Shown: one piece after another, positions 45,077 through 53,053 of the stretch | How positions within the stretch are numbered: the first letter of the stretch is position 1 | Layout of the letters: every line of letters starts with the position of its first letter | Source: Paraburkholderia guartelaensis | Lineage (GTDB): Bacteria > Pseudomonadota > Gammaproteobacteria > Burkholderiales > Burkholderiaceae | Direction of reading: 5' to 3' | DNA length: 55,016 bases | NCBI RefSeq assembly: GCF_004353905.1 | Contig: NZ_SMOD01000048.1 | Coordinates: forward strand, 1-55,016 | Translations under genes and position numbers: made by a program | The notes under the pieces: generated by a model | Database searches by the model: none | What the model saw: only the letters and a program-made list of their open reading frames with translations | What the model was told of the DNA's origin: nothing

Positions 45077-46309
45077 ATGCTTGAAGAACTCTTTGTTCGC
45101 GTCCACGCGAGATACACGTCCTCACCGCATGCCGCCGAGCTCAACGAGTTCGCGCTATGGTTGATCAGCCACGGGTACGGGCAGCGCTACGCCCAGCGAC
45201 TCGTTTTCCGTGCCATGCGCTCTCTGGATGCCTTCGATCTTCCCTCGGCTAGTCAATGGACTGATCAGCAAATCGACCGTGCGTTCCGCAATCGCCGCCA
45301 CCCTCGACTGTATCGCCACGCCAGCCACGCTTTTCGTGCTTTCCTCGTCTCTGTCGATAGACTTTTACCGACGCCAGCGGAGGACCCGAGGGCGGTACTG
45401 ATTGAGCAGTTCGCCGATTATCTCAAAGAGGTTCGGGGGTTGCACCAACATACCGTCTCGCAATATGTCAGCGAAGTTCGTTCGTTTCTGAATGCTACGC
45501 TCGCCAATAGCTCATCGATGGATTCGATCAACGTCGACGACATAGAACGTTACGTTAGTCGACGGTCACGTTCCGTGAACCGCCACACGCTTCATTACGT
45601 ACTGGCTCAGATACGTGTCTTTCTGGACTACTGCTCGGAGCGAGGCGTACTTCCACGGCCGATTCAATCAATCGACCTTCCTCGCGCGTTTCGACGTGAT
45701 CAGCCGCCCCGTGCACTTACATCGGATCTCATTGAGCGATTCCTCGACTCTATTGACCGACGTGACCGTTGCGGCTGGCGCGACTTCATGCTCTTCCACC
45801 TGATGGCCCGCTATGGTCTGAGAACAGGTGAGACGACGCGACTGACGATCGATTCGATCGACTGGGCTGCAAGGGCGCTCCGTGTCGAACAGTACAAGAC
45901 GCGAAGCTGGCTCACTCTGCCGCTGGCAAGTGAGACGATTGAGCTGCTTCACCGCTATCTTGCGGACCGCCGACGGACCAGCCCATGTGGAGCACTCTTT
46001 CTCACTGCGACGGCGCCGGATCGGCCAATGACGAACGCGGCGGTGAGCGTTGCGTTCAAGTTTCGAGCCCGCCGCAGTGGTCTTCCAATCGCCGATGCCT
46101 CTTCCTATGCCCTGCGTCATTCATTTGCAATGAGGCTGTTCGAGAGCGGCGTGAACATCAAGACTATTGGCGACCTGATGGGTCATCAAAGCCTGGAGAG
46201 TACGGCTGTTTACCTCCGGCTGCACATGAACGCGTTGAGAGACGTCCCATTGCCAGTTCCACAGCCACAACCAGGATCAGGAGGCCACCATGTGCGCCTT
46301 GAATCTTGA
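45077..46309 (+). CDS. ritA: RIT tyrosine recombinase A
   Basis: A 410-residue phage-integrase family recombinase. N-terminal SAM-like DNA-binding domain (LIEQFADYLKEVRGLHQHTV, SQYVSEVRSFLNA), catalytic domain with Arg249 in YGLRTGE, Arg347 in YALRHSFA, LMGHQSLEST and the nucleophile candidate Tyr in TAVYLRL. The usual His of the HxxR motif is Tyr here (YALR). AGAGGTG lies 9 bases before the ATG at 45077; an in-frame extension upstream crosses the terminal repeat and is rejected. It overlaps ritB by 20 bases. Confidence 0.93.
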   Translation: MLEELFVRVHARYTSSPHAAELNEFALWLISHGYGQRYAQRLVFRAMRSLDAFDLPSASQWTDQQIDRAFRNRRHPRLYRHASHAFRAFLVSVDRLLPTPAEDPRAVLIEQFADYLKEVRGLHQHTVSQYVSEVRSFLNATLANSSSMDSINVDDIERYVSRRSRSVNRHTLHYVLAQIRVFLDYCSERGVLPRPIQSIDLPRAFRRDQPPRALTSDLIERFLDSIDRRDRCGWRDFMLFHLMARYGLRTGETTRLTIDSIDWAARALRVEQYKTRSWLTLPLASETIELLHRYLADRRRTSPCGALFLTATAPDRPMTNAAVSVAFKFRARRSGLPIADASSYALRHSFAMRLFESGVNIKTIGDLMGHQSLESTAVYLRLHMNALRDVPLPVPQPQPGSGGHHVRLES

Positions 46310-47255
46310 GCAGGCTGTCGAGGGTTATCTCGAGTATAAGATCTCGCTTGGTCTAAATTTTAAGCAGGAGTCCTGGTTATTGAGGCATATAAAGAAACAA
46401 ATTCTCGAGGACGGCCGCGTCGAGCTAGACGCAATTGCGTATGAGCACTGGAACAACAGCATCAAGGATCGGCACAACAATACGCGGCGTAAGTGGCAAC
46501 AGATCGTCTACAACTTCTGCCTCTATCGACGGCGCAGTGATCCCACTGCTTTTGTACCGGAAGCCGAAGGATTTGTCAGGAAGCGACCATATGTCACGCC
46601 AGTGATCGTTGAGCCCGAACAGATCAGTCGAATGCTCGTTGTGGCCACGGGACTCTCGTCAAACCGAAACTTTCCGTTGCGTGGACCGTGCATGCGACTC
46701 GCCGTTGTACTGCTCTACACCTGCGGACTGCGCCTGGGCGAGCTGCTACGACTCAGGCTTTCCGACGTGGAAGAAGGCGGTCGTGTGCTGCGTATCCGCG
46801 AATCCAAATTCCATAGGTCCCGGCTCACCCCGTTGTCCGAGAGCGCAGCGGGAGAATTGCGAGCCTATCTGGACACGCGTCGTGCCATGGCCAGTACCAA
46901 AGCTGATGCGCCGCTTTTGTGCAATCGCTTTGGAGGCGCCGTGCATCCATACAGTCATCCAGGTATGCAAGCCGCGCTGATCAATCTGTTTGACGCCGCC
47001 GGCGTTCGCGACGAATACGGCCGACGTCCGCGCGTGCATGACCTTCGCCACAGTTTTGCCCTGCAGGCGTTGATTCGGTGGTATCGGCAACGGGCCGACG
47101 TGCAATCAAAGTTGCCGATGCTCGCGCTGTACATGGGACACGCATCGATCGAATCGTCCGCATATTACCTGAAGTGGGTGCCAACGCTGCGACAGCTGGC
47201 AAGCACGCGCTTCGAAGAACGATTCGGCTATCTCGTAGAGGGAGATTCGCTATGA
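46290..47255 (+). CDS. ritB: RIT tyrosine recombinase B
   Basis: A 321-residue tyrosine recombinase. Core: LYTCGLRLGELLRLRLSDVE (first catalytic Arg), HDLRHSFALQALIRWYRQRA (HxxR complete), LYMGHASIESSAYYLKW (His and nucleophile Tyr). It overlaps ritA and its stop overlaps the ritC start, so the three are likely translated as one coupled set. The N-terminal arm (LEYKISLGLNFKQESWLLRH) is the SAM-like domain. Confidence 0.93.
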   Translation: MCALNLEQAVEGYLEYKISLGLNFKQESWLLRHIKKQILEDGRVELDAIAYEHWNNSIKDRHNNTRRKWQQIVYNFCLYRRRSDPTAFVPEAEGFVRKRPYVTPVIVEPEQISRMLVVATGLSSNRNFPLRGPCMRLAVVLLYTCGLRLGELLRLRLSDVEEGGRVLRIRESKFHRSRLTPLSESAAGELRAYLDTRRAMASTKADAPLLCNRFGGAVHPYSHPGMQAALINLFDAAGVRDEYGRRPRVHDLRHSFALQALIRWYRQRADVQSKLPMLALYMGHASIESSAYYLKWVPTLRQLASTRFEERFGYLVEGDSL

Positions 47256-48274
47256 AACGCCAACTTCCAACTGACCTTGCGCAGGCCATATTCCGCTTCT
47301 TTCAGGACTACCTTCCCGCCCAGCGAGGGATGAGTCTACATACGATCCATAGTTACCGCGACAGCGTGATATTGTTTTTACGCTACCTTACTGAGGATAC
47401 CGATAGGACGACAGATAGACTGCAATTGCGTGACTTCACGGCTGATCACGTGATTCGTTTCCTTGCCCATCTGGAAGCGGAGCGCAAGAACACTATTGCC
47501 ACCCGGAACGTACGGTTGGCGGCACTGCATACGCTCGCCCGCTTCCTCTGCGGGCACGACCCCGAACACATGCTCATTTTTCAGGGCGTACTCAATATTC
47601 CGTTCAAACGTGGTGCGCCGCGTGTACCGATCGATTATCTTGACGCGCATGAGGTCGAAGCGCTGCTTGCTGCGATAGACCGAACCACCGCAACTGGTCG
47701 ACGCGATTACGCATTGTTCGCGACGATGCTCAATACCGGCGCACGGGTGCAGGAGGTCCTGAATCTGAAGGCGCAAGATATTCGATTCGATCCTCCCCAT
47801 CAGGTTCGCCTCTCGGGTAAGGGCAACAAGGTACGCCTGTGTCCCATCTGGGAAAGCACTGCGCAGTTGCTGCACCAACTGGTACGCGATGGTGATTTGA
47901 AGCAGTCCGATCAGTTTGTGTTTCGAAACCGCCGTAATGAACCGCTTACACGGTTTGGCGTTCGCTACCTTTTGCACAAGTACTTGCCTGTGTGCAACGG
48001 ACAAGGATCGCGCGAAGGAGCGAGACGGCCCCATCCCCACTGCCTGCGGCATACGACAGCCGTTTTCCTGCTGAAGGCCGGCGTCGATTTCGCAACGATC
48101 AGCCAGTGGTTGGGGCATGCCCAGCTCAACACTACGATGCGATACGCAAAGGCCGATATGGATCTGAAGCGGCAAGCGCTCTGTCAGGTGTTCCCCGAGG
48201 TGCTGGGCGCACCCGCTATATCAGCAGTTCCGCTTGACGGTAGTCGATTGACCAGTTGGCTACGGCGACTCTAG
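47252..48274 (+). CDS. ritC: RIT tyrosine recombinase C
   Basis: A 340-residue tyrosine recombinase starting at the ATG that overlaps the ritB stop (ATGA), with GAGGGAG upstream. N-terminal core-binding domain (LPAQRGMSLHTIHSYRDSVI, LRDFTADHVIRFLAHLEAER), catalytic domain with MLNTGARVQEVLNLKAQDIR, LSGKGNKVRLCPI, HCLRHTTAVFLLKAGVDFAT, WLGHAQLNTTMRYAKAD (His and Tyr). All main catalytic residues are present. Confidence 0.94.
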   Translation: MKRQLPTDLAQAIFRFFQDYLPAQRGMSLHTIHSYRDSVILFLRYLTEDTDRTTDRLQLRDFTADHVIRFLAHLEAERKNTIATRNVRLAALHTLARFLCGHDPEHMLIFQGVLNIPFKRGAPRVPIDYLDAHEVEALLAAIDRTTATGRRDYALFATMLNTGARVQEVLNLKAQDIRFDPPHQVRLSGKGNKVRLCPIWESTAQLLHQLVRDGDLKQSDQFVFRNRRNEPLTRFGVRYLLHKYLPVCNGQGSREGARRPHPHCLRHTTAVFLLKAGVDFATISQWLGHAQLNTTMRYAKADMDLKRQALCQVFPEVLGAPAISAVPLDGSRLTSWLRRL

Positions 48275-48395
48275 TTTTCGCGAACCCTGCGCGGCGCGCT
48301 GCATGAACGCGGCCGCGCTAGCCCAGCTGGCCACCCGGAAATAATGTGCAATGAATCCGCCATCAACATGGATCTCACTCTCGAAAGCGACGCTA

Positions 48396-48428
48396 CTCAA
48401 CGTAAGCGACAAGGCAACATAAGTGCAG
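48396..48428 (-). repeat. Right terminal inverted repeat of the RIT element
   Basis: Plus strand begins CTCAACGTAAGCGACAAGG and ends AACATAAGTGCAG. It is the partner of 44934-44966. Unlike the left end, it is followed by 20 more bases before the host sequence resumes. Confidence 0.92.
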
Positions 48429-48454
48429 TAACGTTATGTGTAACGTTACTGCAC
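48423..48454. other. Perfect 14-bp palindrome at the RIT-host junction
   Basis: GTGCAGTAACGTTA (48423-48436) and TAACGTTACTGCAC (48441-48454) pair exactly around TGTG. The outer right arm is host DUF932 sequence (CTGCAC, last codons), the rest is element. It looks like a recombination site joining element end and target. Confidence 0.85.
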
Positions 48455-49129
48455 ACGGTTGAAGGTGGTCCAGATATCGGAGCCCTGATCCTCGACACGA
48501 CGCGGCGCGAGAATCTGCCGTTCCGTCACTGGCACAGGCGCGCCCTCGTCGTAGCGCAACGCGAGCGCTGCGCGGGCGAAGGCGACCTGTTCGCCCTCAT
48601 CGAGCACCGTTTCCGCCATCCCTTCGCGTTGCTCTGCCGTCTCATCAAAGCTTTTCACCACCTTGAATGCGCCTTCGATGACCTCGCCAATCACATCACC
48701 CTTGTGCGGGATGCGGATATCATTAGTCACGTTGCCGCATACGATGCCGTTCTGGCAGGCCCAGCGAATCATTCCGGCGATCATCTGGTAGCTCGATGCG
48801 CCATTGTGCGAGTTGACCAGGATAACCTCGTTGGCTTCGCGGCCGCCGATCTGGTCGGCGTGGCGCAGGCGGATCATGTGCTTGGTGAAATCGCGCATGT
48901 CCTCATTGCGCACACGGGTCTGGCAGACCATGAAAGGCTGAAACCCTTCCTTGCGCAGGGCGTCGAGTACATCGACCGTCGGAATGTAGCTGTAGCGCGC
49001 CGAGCGGCTTTCGTGCGCGGTGTGGGCAAGAATGGAAGGCGCGACTTCTGCAATCTGGTCATTTGTCAAAGGATGCTGCGAACGCAGTGCGACGGCATTC
49101 CCGCTAAAACGGGTTGCAAGCTTGTTCAT
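48446..49129 (-). pseudogene. DUF932 protein, N-terminal part, truncated by the RIT element
   Basis: A 227-codon frame starting MNKLATRFSGNAVALRSQHP (GGGGAA upstream), with YIPTVDVLDALRKEGFQPFM, MIRLRHADQIGGREANEVIL and VNSHNGASSYQMIAGMIRWA, all typical of the DUF932 plasmid/phage-like family. It ends ...WTTFNRVQ with a TAA that comes from the RIT element. The missing 48 residues are at 44787-44933. The intact protein would be 275 residues. Role unknown; it lies between ardB and other antirestriction-island genes. Whether the truncated protein is stable is unknown. Confidence 0.9.
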
Positions 49130-49180
49130 TTGATTCCCCAATGAAGGAGCCAACCCGGCCCGGGGGCCGGGGCCGGTCAG

Positions 49181-49597
49181 TTAGTCGATGGCGCGCAGGA
49201 TGTTGGCCGCTTCCACGTGCTGCGTAGCGAACTCACGTAGCTGGTGGTAACGCTCGATGATCGTGTCATCAAGCGTCTTTTCCGCGAGGTGGCAAAGAGC
49301 GAAAAGGGTGACGGTAATGCCGAAGGCATCCGCGCCCATCATGTCGCTGTAGCCGTTCATATGCCAGCGCACATGCACGCGGCCCATATCGGCCGGAGCC
49401 ATGTAAAAGCCGTCATTGGAGAGGGAGAAGAAATGCCAGAAACCTCCCTCGTATCTGCTGCACAGACGCGCGGCCCAGTCATACACCATGGATTCGCCGG
49501 TGAGGTAGTGACGACCGAGGTAGCGCGGTAGCACGTTCAGGCGCAACTCGTCGGGGACGACAGAAGAAGTAACGCGGTTTTGAACTTCAGTGGTCAT
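49181..49597 (-). CDS. ardB: ArdB-type antirestriction protein
   Basis: A 138-residue protein matching the antirestriction family PF03230: VVPDELRLNVLPRYLGRHYL, SMVYDWAARLCSRYEGGFWH, FFSLSNDGFYMAP, HMNGYSDMMGADAFGITVTL, ERYHQLREFATQHVEAANIL. Such proteins protect incoming plasmid DNA from type I restriction. GGAGAAA lies before the ATG at 49597. It is the first gene of a minus-strand operon and is divergent from the ParB-like gene, with which it shares a mirror-image leader. Early expression on entering a host is plausible. Confidence 0.88.
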   Translation of the reverse strand: MTTEVQNRVTSSVVPDELRLNVLPRYLGRHYLTGESMVYDWAARLCSRYEGGFWHFFSLSNDGFYMAPADMGRVHVRWHMNGYSDMMGADAFGITVTLFALCHLAEKTLDDTIIERYHQLREFATQHVEAANILRAID

Positions 49598-49821
49598 CGG
49601 ATTTCTCCGGTTCGGCCATCGCTTCATTGCGAGGCACATATTTAGTTTAGGACTAAAAGACCTATATATCAATGAAGGAGTTCGGATTTTAAATTGGATA
49701 TGTATACTGAAAACGGGAATCAATTAGATTTTTCAATCGTCGTTATTCGGTCTAAAAGACCTATATAATTTACTTGTGCCGCGCAATGAAGCGATGGCCG
49801 AACCGGAGAAATCTGATGACC
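49592..49821. promoter_or_regulatory. Divergent control region with 40-bp mirror-image leaders
   Basis: 49592-49631 and 49782-49821 are inverted copies of 40 bases with one mismatch; both hold the ribosome binding site and start codon of their gene (ardB left, ParB-like right). Between them lie two operator-like dyads, GGACTAAAAGACC (49650-49662) and GGTCTAAAAGACC (49749-49761). Both are followed by TATATA-type sequence. Confidence 0.85.
49749..49769 (+). promoter_or_regulatory. Operator and -10 box of the ParB-like gene
   Basis: GGTCTAAAAGACC, a perfect 5-bp-arm dyad, is followed two bases later by TATAAT (49764-49769). A repressor bound at the dyad would cover the -10 box. A matching -35 element is weak, as for an activated or tightly regulated promoter. 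Confidence 0.6.
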
Positions 49822-51855
49822 GAACCCACCTCGAACACGGCCGGTGGAATTCAGTACGTTCCATACAACCGCCTTTGTCTGTCATCCCTGAACGTGCGCA
49901 AGAAAGCGCCGACCGGCATCGACGCCCTGTCGGCGACCATCGCCGAAAAGGGCTTGATCCAGAACCTGGTGGTACATGAAATGAAGGGCAGCGCGAAGCC
50001 GCCGAAGCTTGGCGTCTGTGCTGGCCAGCGCCGCCTGGCAGCACTTGACCTGCTGGTTGAGCATGGACGAATTACGAAGGACTACCAGGTGCCGGTGCTG
50101 ATCGTCAGCGAAGGCGAGGCGGTGGCCGCGTCGCTGATCGAAAACCGCGAACGCGAGGCGATGAGTCTGGCGGATGAGTGCGTGGCGTTCCGGCTGCTGA
50201 CGGAGGAAGGCAGGAGCGTGGCGCATATCGCGGCCCTGTTCGCGGTGCCGGATGTTGCGGTACGCCGCGCGCTAAAAATCGCCAACCTTTCGCCGTCACT
50301 GCTCGACCTGTTGCGCGATGACAGGCTCGACTACGAACAGGCGAAGGTGCTGGCCCTGGCTGATGACCACGCGACGCAGGAGCGCGTATGGGGCGAAGCC
50401 GTCAATAACTGGCAGCGTCGACCGGACGAGTTGCGTAAGGCCATCACGCGCGCGGAAGTCGATGCACGCGAAAGCGCCCTGGCGCGGTTTGTTGGCCTGG
50501 ACGCTTACGAGGCGTCAGGCGGACGTGTGAGGCGCGACCTGTTCAGCGACGACGCAAACGCCGGATACCTGGAAGATGCCGAACTGTTGCACCGGCTCGC
50601 AACGGAACGGCTGATCGAGCTTACCCAGGCGGTCGGAAACGAGGGCTGGCATTGGATCGAGGCGCGGACGCAGTATCCGGCAATGGAAATCCTGCGTTGT
50701 GGCCGCATTGGCTCGACCACGCGCAAGCCTACGAAGGCCGAGAAAGCCGAAATGGCCGCGCTCACCGCAACGAACGACGCCGCCCAGGCCGCGCTCAATG
50801 CGTACTACGACGAGGACGGCGAGCCGGACGAGGAACGGGGCGAGCGTCTGGAGGCTCAGGCCACGGCGGCGACGTTTGCGGTGGACCAGTACGCGGAGCG
50901 CTTCGAGGCGTTCGACCCGGAAGAGATGAAACAGGCAGGCGCGTATGTCTATCTCGATGACGATGGGCGGGTCTGCATTGAGCGCGGGCTGGTGCGACGC
51001 GAGGCGGCAGCGACTGCGCAGGCAGGCGCAACGCACGCCGTGAGCGCACGTGCGGCGAGCGCACCGAAGGAGCGCCCGTTGCACGGAGAGAAGCTGTGCA
51101 AACGATTGACCGCGCACCGTACCGCCGCCGTCCAGATCGAGCTTGCGCAGCAACCGACCGTAGCCCTTGCTGTGCTGATGCAGCGCATGATTCCGGTCGT
51201 TTTCGACGACGTGTACCGGCGCGCGTATTTGGACTATGCGGTCAGGATCGACGTGCACACGACGCGCGAGGCGCTGGTATCGAGTGCCGACGACATGGGC
51301 GAGAGCGTGGCCTGGAAGGCACTGGAAGGCGAGCGTGAGAAGTGGTCGCGCATGCTGCCCAGGCGCGCGGCAGACCTGCTGCCATGGCTGCTGGAACAGG
51401 ACGAGGACGTGCTGTCGAATCTCTTCGCGTTCTGCGTGGCGGCGACGGTGGACGGTATCAGCGGCGCAGACCGCCCGCACGCGGTGAACGAGATCTCGAA
51501 CACGCTTGCGGTGGATCTGTCGCGCTACTGGAAGCCGACGCGCTCCGGGTATTTCGAACACGTGGCGAAAGACCGGATTGCTGCCGTTGTGGGCGAAAGC
51601 GTATCGCCCCAGGCGGCAAGCGAAGTGCGCGGCATGAAGAAAGACGCCGCAGCGGAGGCGGCAGAGCTTCGCATGTCGGACTCGGGTTGGCTGCCGGAAG
51701 TGCTGCGTAACCGGGAGGTTCCGGAGCGCGTCACGTACGGCTACCACGAGGACGACGAGGGGGAACATGACGAAAACGGCGACGCCGCCGCCGAAGCGGA
51801 CGGAGTGTCCGAAGCGCAGGCCTCGCCTGGCGAGGAGGCAGGCGAGCCGTACTGA
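49816..51855 (+). CDS. Large ParB-like protein of the antirestriction region
   Basis: A 679-residue protein. The N-terminal ParB/Srx-like domain reads LCLSSLNVRKKAPTGIDALS, ATIAEKGLIQNLVVHEM, KLGVCAGQRRLAALDLLVEH, VAASLIENREREAMSLADEC. An HTH follows (HIAALFAVPDVAVRRALKIA). The long C-terminal part is acidic and Ala-rich and ends in a low-complexity tail. In plasmids, such proteins often accompany ardB and DUF932 genes; they are not the partition ParB, which is at 37522. GQRR replaces the GERR of true ParB. GGAGAAA precedes the ATG at 49816. It may act as regulator or nucleoid-type binding protein; function unproven. Confidence 0.85.
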   Translation: MTEPTSNTAGGIQYVPYNRLCLSSLNVRKKAPTGIDALSATIAEKGLIQNLVVHEMKGSAKPPKLGVCAGQRRLAALDLLVEHGRITKDYQVPVLIVSEGEAVAASLIENREREAMSLADECVAFRLLTEEGRSVAHIAALFAVPDVAVRRALKIANLSPSLLDLLRDDRLDYEQAKVLALADDHATQERVWGEAVNNWQRRPDELRKAITRAEVDARESALARFVGLDAYEASGGRVRRDLFSDDANAGYLEDAELLHRLATERLIELTQAVGNEGWHWIEARTQYPAMEILRCGRIGSTTRKPTKAEKAEMAALTATNDAAQAALNAYYDEDGEPDEERGERLEAQATAATFAVDQYAERFEAFDPEEMKQAGAYVYLDDDGRVCIERGLVRREAAATAQAGATHAVSARAASAPKERPLHGEKLCKRLTAHRTAAVQIELAQQPTVALAVLMQRMIPVVFDDVYRRAYLDYAVRIDVHTTREALVSSADDMGESVAWKALEGEREKWSRMLPRRAADLLPWLLEQDEDVLSNLFAFCVAATVDGISGADRPHAVNEISNTLAVDLSRYWKPTRSGYFEHVAKDRIAAVVGESVSPQAASEVRGMKKDAAAEAAELRMSDSGWLPEVLRNREVPERVTYGYHEDDEGEHDENGDAAAEADGVSEAQASPGEEAGEPY

Positions 51856-51890
51856 GCGCGCGTCGCGCGTATTCGAGTAGTCCATACGAG

Positions 51891-51920
51891 GCCGTCCGGA
51901 TGCATGTCCGGGCGGCTTTT
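51891..51920 (+). terminator. Rho-independent terminator after the ParB-like gene
   Basis: GCCGTCCGGA (51891-51900) pairs with TCCGGGCGGC (51907-51916) through one G-U pair and is followed by TTTT (51917-51920), 36 bases after the stop. Confidence 0.85.
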
Positions 51921-51957
51921 CATTGCACGCGCGATTGCAGGGCCAAGTTACCGGCGC

Positions 51958-52545
51958 TCATGCCGGTTTGTCTTTTTCGGGGGGCACCGGGTCGAACGGG
52001 TTGGGCCACAGGCTTTTAACGGTGGCCTCTGCGCGCGCTATGCGCTGTTCGTGCGTCAACAGGCGTTTTTGTTCGCGCGTCAGTTCTGCGGTGAGCCAGT
52101 CGTCGGGCAACCTTTCACCGACAGGCGCAATCGGGCGACGCTCACGCACGGCGGGGCGCGCGGCTGCCTCAGTCGGGGCCGCGCCGGTTTCACTGTCGGG
52201 GACACCGCGTTCGGCTGCTACCGGGTTGGCCGCCTGCCCTGGCACATCTGCGGGAGCACGGCTGACTGCCGGGCCAGTTTCCGCCTGTGACGCGCGCGCG
52301 AGGCGGGACACGATGCCCCGTTCGCGCCGGATTCTTTTGAGTGTCAGAGCGAAGGTCTGATAGGTGAAGACGAGTCCGGTTGCGGCGAGTTCCTGGATGA
52401 TTGCGGCGTACCGGACGCCCGAGCGAATGGCACGTTCGACGCTCTCGAACACGTCGCGAAGCTGGGCGGTCTTGGACCGGCCATCAGATGCAGCCGCGAG
52501 GACATCAAGGCGTTGTGCGCGTTGTACTGCAATCAGGGCGTCCAT
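51958..52545 (-). CDS. Putative small DNA-binding/transfer-associated protein
   Basis: A 195-residue protein. The N-terminal half (LRDVFESVERAIRSGVRYAA, IIQELAATGLVFTYQTFALT, LKRIRRERG) looks like a small helical DNA-binding module similar to TraK/MobC-type accessory proteins. A Pro/Ala-rich linker follows, then a charged helix (AELTREQKRLLTHEQRIARA). It is convergent with the ParB-like gene. The family call is tentative. Confidence 0.55.
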   Translation of the reverse strand: MDALIAVQRAQRLDVLAAASDGRSKTAQLRDVFESVERAIRSGVRYAAIIQELAATGLVFTYQTFALTLKRIRRERGIVSRLARASQAETGPAVSRAPADVPGQAANPVAAERGVPDSETGAAPTEAAARPAVRERRPIAPVGERLPDDWLTAELTREQKRLLTHEQRIARAEATVKSLWPNPFDPVPPEKDKPA

Positions 52546-52728
52546 TTTGAGCGCTCACGTCAGGGGGAACGGGCACAGTATGGCGCGAATGATCGAAGGC
52601 TGCATCCTATCTGTTAGGTATGCGATCTTTCATGATCCGCAGGCTATCCAGAAATGATTGAGCGTTGATTCATCGTGATCCATGGGTGATCTATCAAACG
52701 GCGCTGGATTGCAGGTCGAGGCACGACG

Positions 52729-52798
52729 TATATGTAGACGGAAATGCTAACGCATTTCCGTCTACATATACCGTGCTCCAAGGGGATACCCCTTGGAG
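52729..52798. repeat. Two adjacent perfect hairpins
   Basis: Hairpin 1: TATATGTAGACGGAAATGC (52729-52747), loop TAAC, exact complement at 52752-52770. Hairpin 2: CTCCAAGGGG (52776-52785), loop ATA, exact complement CCCCTTGGAG (52789-52798). They lie five bases apart in the 508-base gap between divergent genes, which has no other supported feature. No T run follows either, so they do not look like ordinary terminators. Confidence 0.85.
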
Positions 52799-53053
52799 AA
52801 CCCGGCGGCCGCCGCCGACGAGCGTGCCCGTGTCGCTTTGCAGACAGACCGGCGGCACGTGCGTCTGGATGCAGCAGCAGTTTTGCACCGAAGGAATTGC
52901 ATGCGCATCTCCGCAAAGGCGTCGGTGCGCGCGATGCCCGTGAGCGCGAAACTGGCTTGCTCGCAGCTATGCACCTCGGGTTTTTTCATGCGCAGGCGGC
53001 GACGGGACCCTGGCAATGGCAGTACATTCTCAGCATTGTTCCTGGGGAATCCG

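Larger units (their letters stand above)
44934..48448 (+). mobile_element. RIT element (three tyrosine recombinases) inserted in a DUF932 gene
   Basis: A 3,515-base element with ritA, ritB and ritC in overlapping order and 33-bp terminal inverted repeats (44934-44966 and 48396-48428, 28 of 33 matching). CTGCAC occurs at the left boundary (44934-44939) and again at 48449-48454; one copy belongs to the host gene. Deleting the element plus one copy rebuilds a continuous DUF932 frame. On the right, 20 extra bases (48429-48448) lie between the inverted repeat and the host. Recombinase-in-trio elements are an established class; insertion in this gene and the asymmetric right end are read here. Confidence 0.93.

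Noticed and set aside
49816..51855. Second partition ParB
   Set aside because: There is no ParA partner next to it, the GERR box is GQRR, the protein is about twice the usual size and it lies divergent from ardB. It is better seen as an accessory ParB-like protein.
50515..51885. A 456-residue minus-strand frame opposite the ParB-like gene
   Set aside because: The plus strand has a well-defined ParB-like domain, ribosome binding site and terminator; the antisense frame is Arg/His-rich without motifs.
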